A stretch of 64,000 bases of DNA from Nemopilema nomurai (Eukaryota; Cnidaria; Scyphozoa; Rhizostomeae; Rhizostomatidae), in NCBI GenBank assembly GCA_003864495.1, contig ML133366.1, forward strand, positions 1,402,871 through 1,466,870. The letters are read 5' to 3'. A program made the position numbers and the translations under genes. Positions 63,141 to 64,000 of this stretch are shown piece by piece. The number at the start of each line of letters is the position of its first letter. Position 1 is the stretch's first letter. The notes beneath the pieces are model-generated. The model was not told the origin of the DNA and made no database searches. It saw only the letters and a program-made list of their open reading frames with translations.

Positions 63141-63240
63141 AGGTCCCAGACTCTAGTACTAGGGCCAAAACTCCTGTACTAGGGCCAAGACTCCAGTACT
63201 AGTGCCCAGACTCCAGTACTAGGACACAGACTCCAGTACT
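63141..63240. repeat. Five 20-bp tandem units
   Basis: Units at 63141, 63161, 63181, 63201 and 63221 follow the consensus AGGGCCCAGACTCCAGTACT with 1-4 changes each. The core CAGTACTAGTGCCCAGACTC resembles the motif of the 155-bp repeats at 15085-15440. Confidence 0.9.
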
Positions 63241-63299
63241 TTACATACTGGGGGCTGACGAAAAGACTAATCCTGTGAGGGCCATGCCGTGCGTGCAGC

Positions 63300-63830
63300 G
63301 CTACGAGTAGGTAGAGTGTTGGTAACATGCTGTTCTATGGCTTGAACAGCGTCATCTGGCGGTTGTTGCTGGACGGAAAGTTCTAGCGGATAGAGCAGGA
63401 TGACAGAACACATGGTTTGTCTGTTGGCAGTGCGTACACAAGCGGCGCAAAAGTGATTGTCAGATCCACGTAATAACTTTGTCACAACACCAATGTCTAG
63501 GTGTTACGTGTCTGCAATCTTTGATTCCATTTGTGGACAAATGTTTTCTGCAGCTCTTGTAACCATGTGTCTCACGTAGAAGGGAAAGATATTCGGCTTT
63601 GAAACGTTTGCCAAAGTGGTCATATAACATTGCACGATGATGCTGTGCGCGTGTAATCTCGTTGTGATAACGGAAGTTTGGATCATATTTGATGGAATCA
63701 AGCAACGGATGTGGTAACAAAGTAACGCTGAATCTGAGCAGAAGGTGACTAGGCTTTAGAGGCTGAAGACCGTTTGTGTGAATCGAACTAGTTTCCTATG
63801 CAGTCGCAGGATTTGAGTTGTCCAAAAAAA
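63300..63830 (-). pseudogene. BEL/Pao retrotransposon integrase C-terminal remnant
   Basis: On the minus strand: LQPLKPSHLLLRFSVTLLPH and KYDPNFRYHNEITRAQHHRA, then MLYDHFGKRFKAEYLSLLRE and THGYKS. After a frame change come DIGVVTKLLRGSDNHFCAAC and VRTANRQT, and the end reads ILLYPLELSV. BEL/Pao polyproteins end with (T/K)PSHLL...FRxxxLLxxHFWKRWxxEYLxxLxExH...GVVxxLxxGxDxxVRxAxVRT...KLYPLE, matching in order. The integrase catalytic core would lie beyond the window edge at 64000. Several stops are present. Confidence 0.6.
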
Positions 63831-64000
63831 ATTTCCTCAAATTTTGAATGTTGGACGTTAGATTCTTGAAAGCGTGCATTAATAGCTCCTAGGAAATTAT
63901 AGGCCGCATTGATAGCTGAAAAACGGGGAGGATCTATGTAGGTAGGTTCTCAAGAAGTACAGGGGAAAGGGACATAAAAAGGTTCTTGGATTTCATGGAT

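Overview
The window looks like repeat-rich nuclear DNA from an early-branching metazoan, most likely a cnidarian. It is AT-rich, has GT-AG spliceosomal introns, contains no bacterial-style operons, and is dominated by decayed eukaryotic transposons of kinds common in cnidarian genomes (DIRS, MULE, ISL2EU, hAT, Harbinger, Kolobok-like, P-like, KDZ, RTE, BEL/Pao). No conserved housekeeping gene was recognised. All family calls come from motifs read by eye and remembered family patterns; no search was run.

Left third (0.5-17.3 kb): a decayed copy of a large invertebrate repeat-family ORF with a GCDTTS motif (minus strand), then a DIRS retrotransposon remnant (RT/RNase H plus tyrosine recombinase). 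Next is a plus-strand MULE transposon (copy A, about 3.3-15.0 kb). Two other elements sit inside copy A: a near-complete ISL2EU element at 4413-8862 with terminal inverted repeats and an AT target duplication, and a hAT element at 10516-12929. The N-terminal half of another GCDTTS-family ORF follows at 15.6-17.3 kb.

Middle (17.3-35 kb): a small three-exon coiled-coil gene (19262-20024) runs into a repeat block. Copies of an unidentified repeat of about 2 kb follow (called LCR here; copies I and II in tandem, III nearby, IV inverted at 41 kb). They keep splice-site-like junctions but no shared reading frame. Copy II was interrupted by a 5'-truncated RTE LINE with a 9-bp target duplication. A C-terminal GCDTTS fragment, a possible HUH-Rep-like ORF, an LTR-retrotransposon gag, a KDZ exon, a cysteine-rich tail and simple repeats complete this part.

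Right half (35-64 kb): a minus-strand MULE (copy B) keeps its DDE exons and a SWIM-C48 peptidase-PHD terminal exon. Copies A and B share a -1 frameshift at the same codon. Then come a two-exon CXC/KIF4-like cysteine-rich gene, a Harbinger transposase convergent with its MADF partner, a THAP-domain gene with clean splicing, and a tRNA-like SINE head. After these is a RecQ-like helicase lying between two oppositely oriented copies of one unidentified C2H2-containing ORF family. The right end holds Kolobok-like, P2X7-tail-like, P-element-like (two, opposite strands) and BEL/Pao pieces.

Most genes here are mobile-element genes or their remains. The best candidates for something undescribed are the RecQ-flanking ORF family, the spliced but apparently non-coding LCR family, and the shared MULE frameshift.
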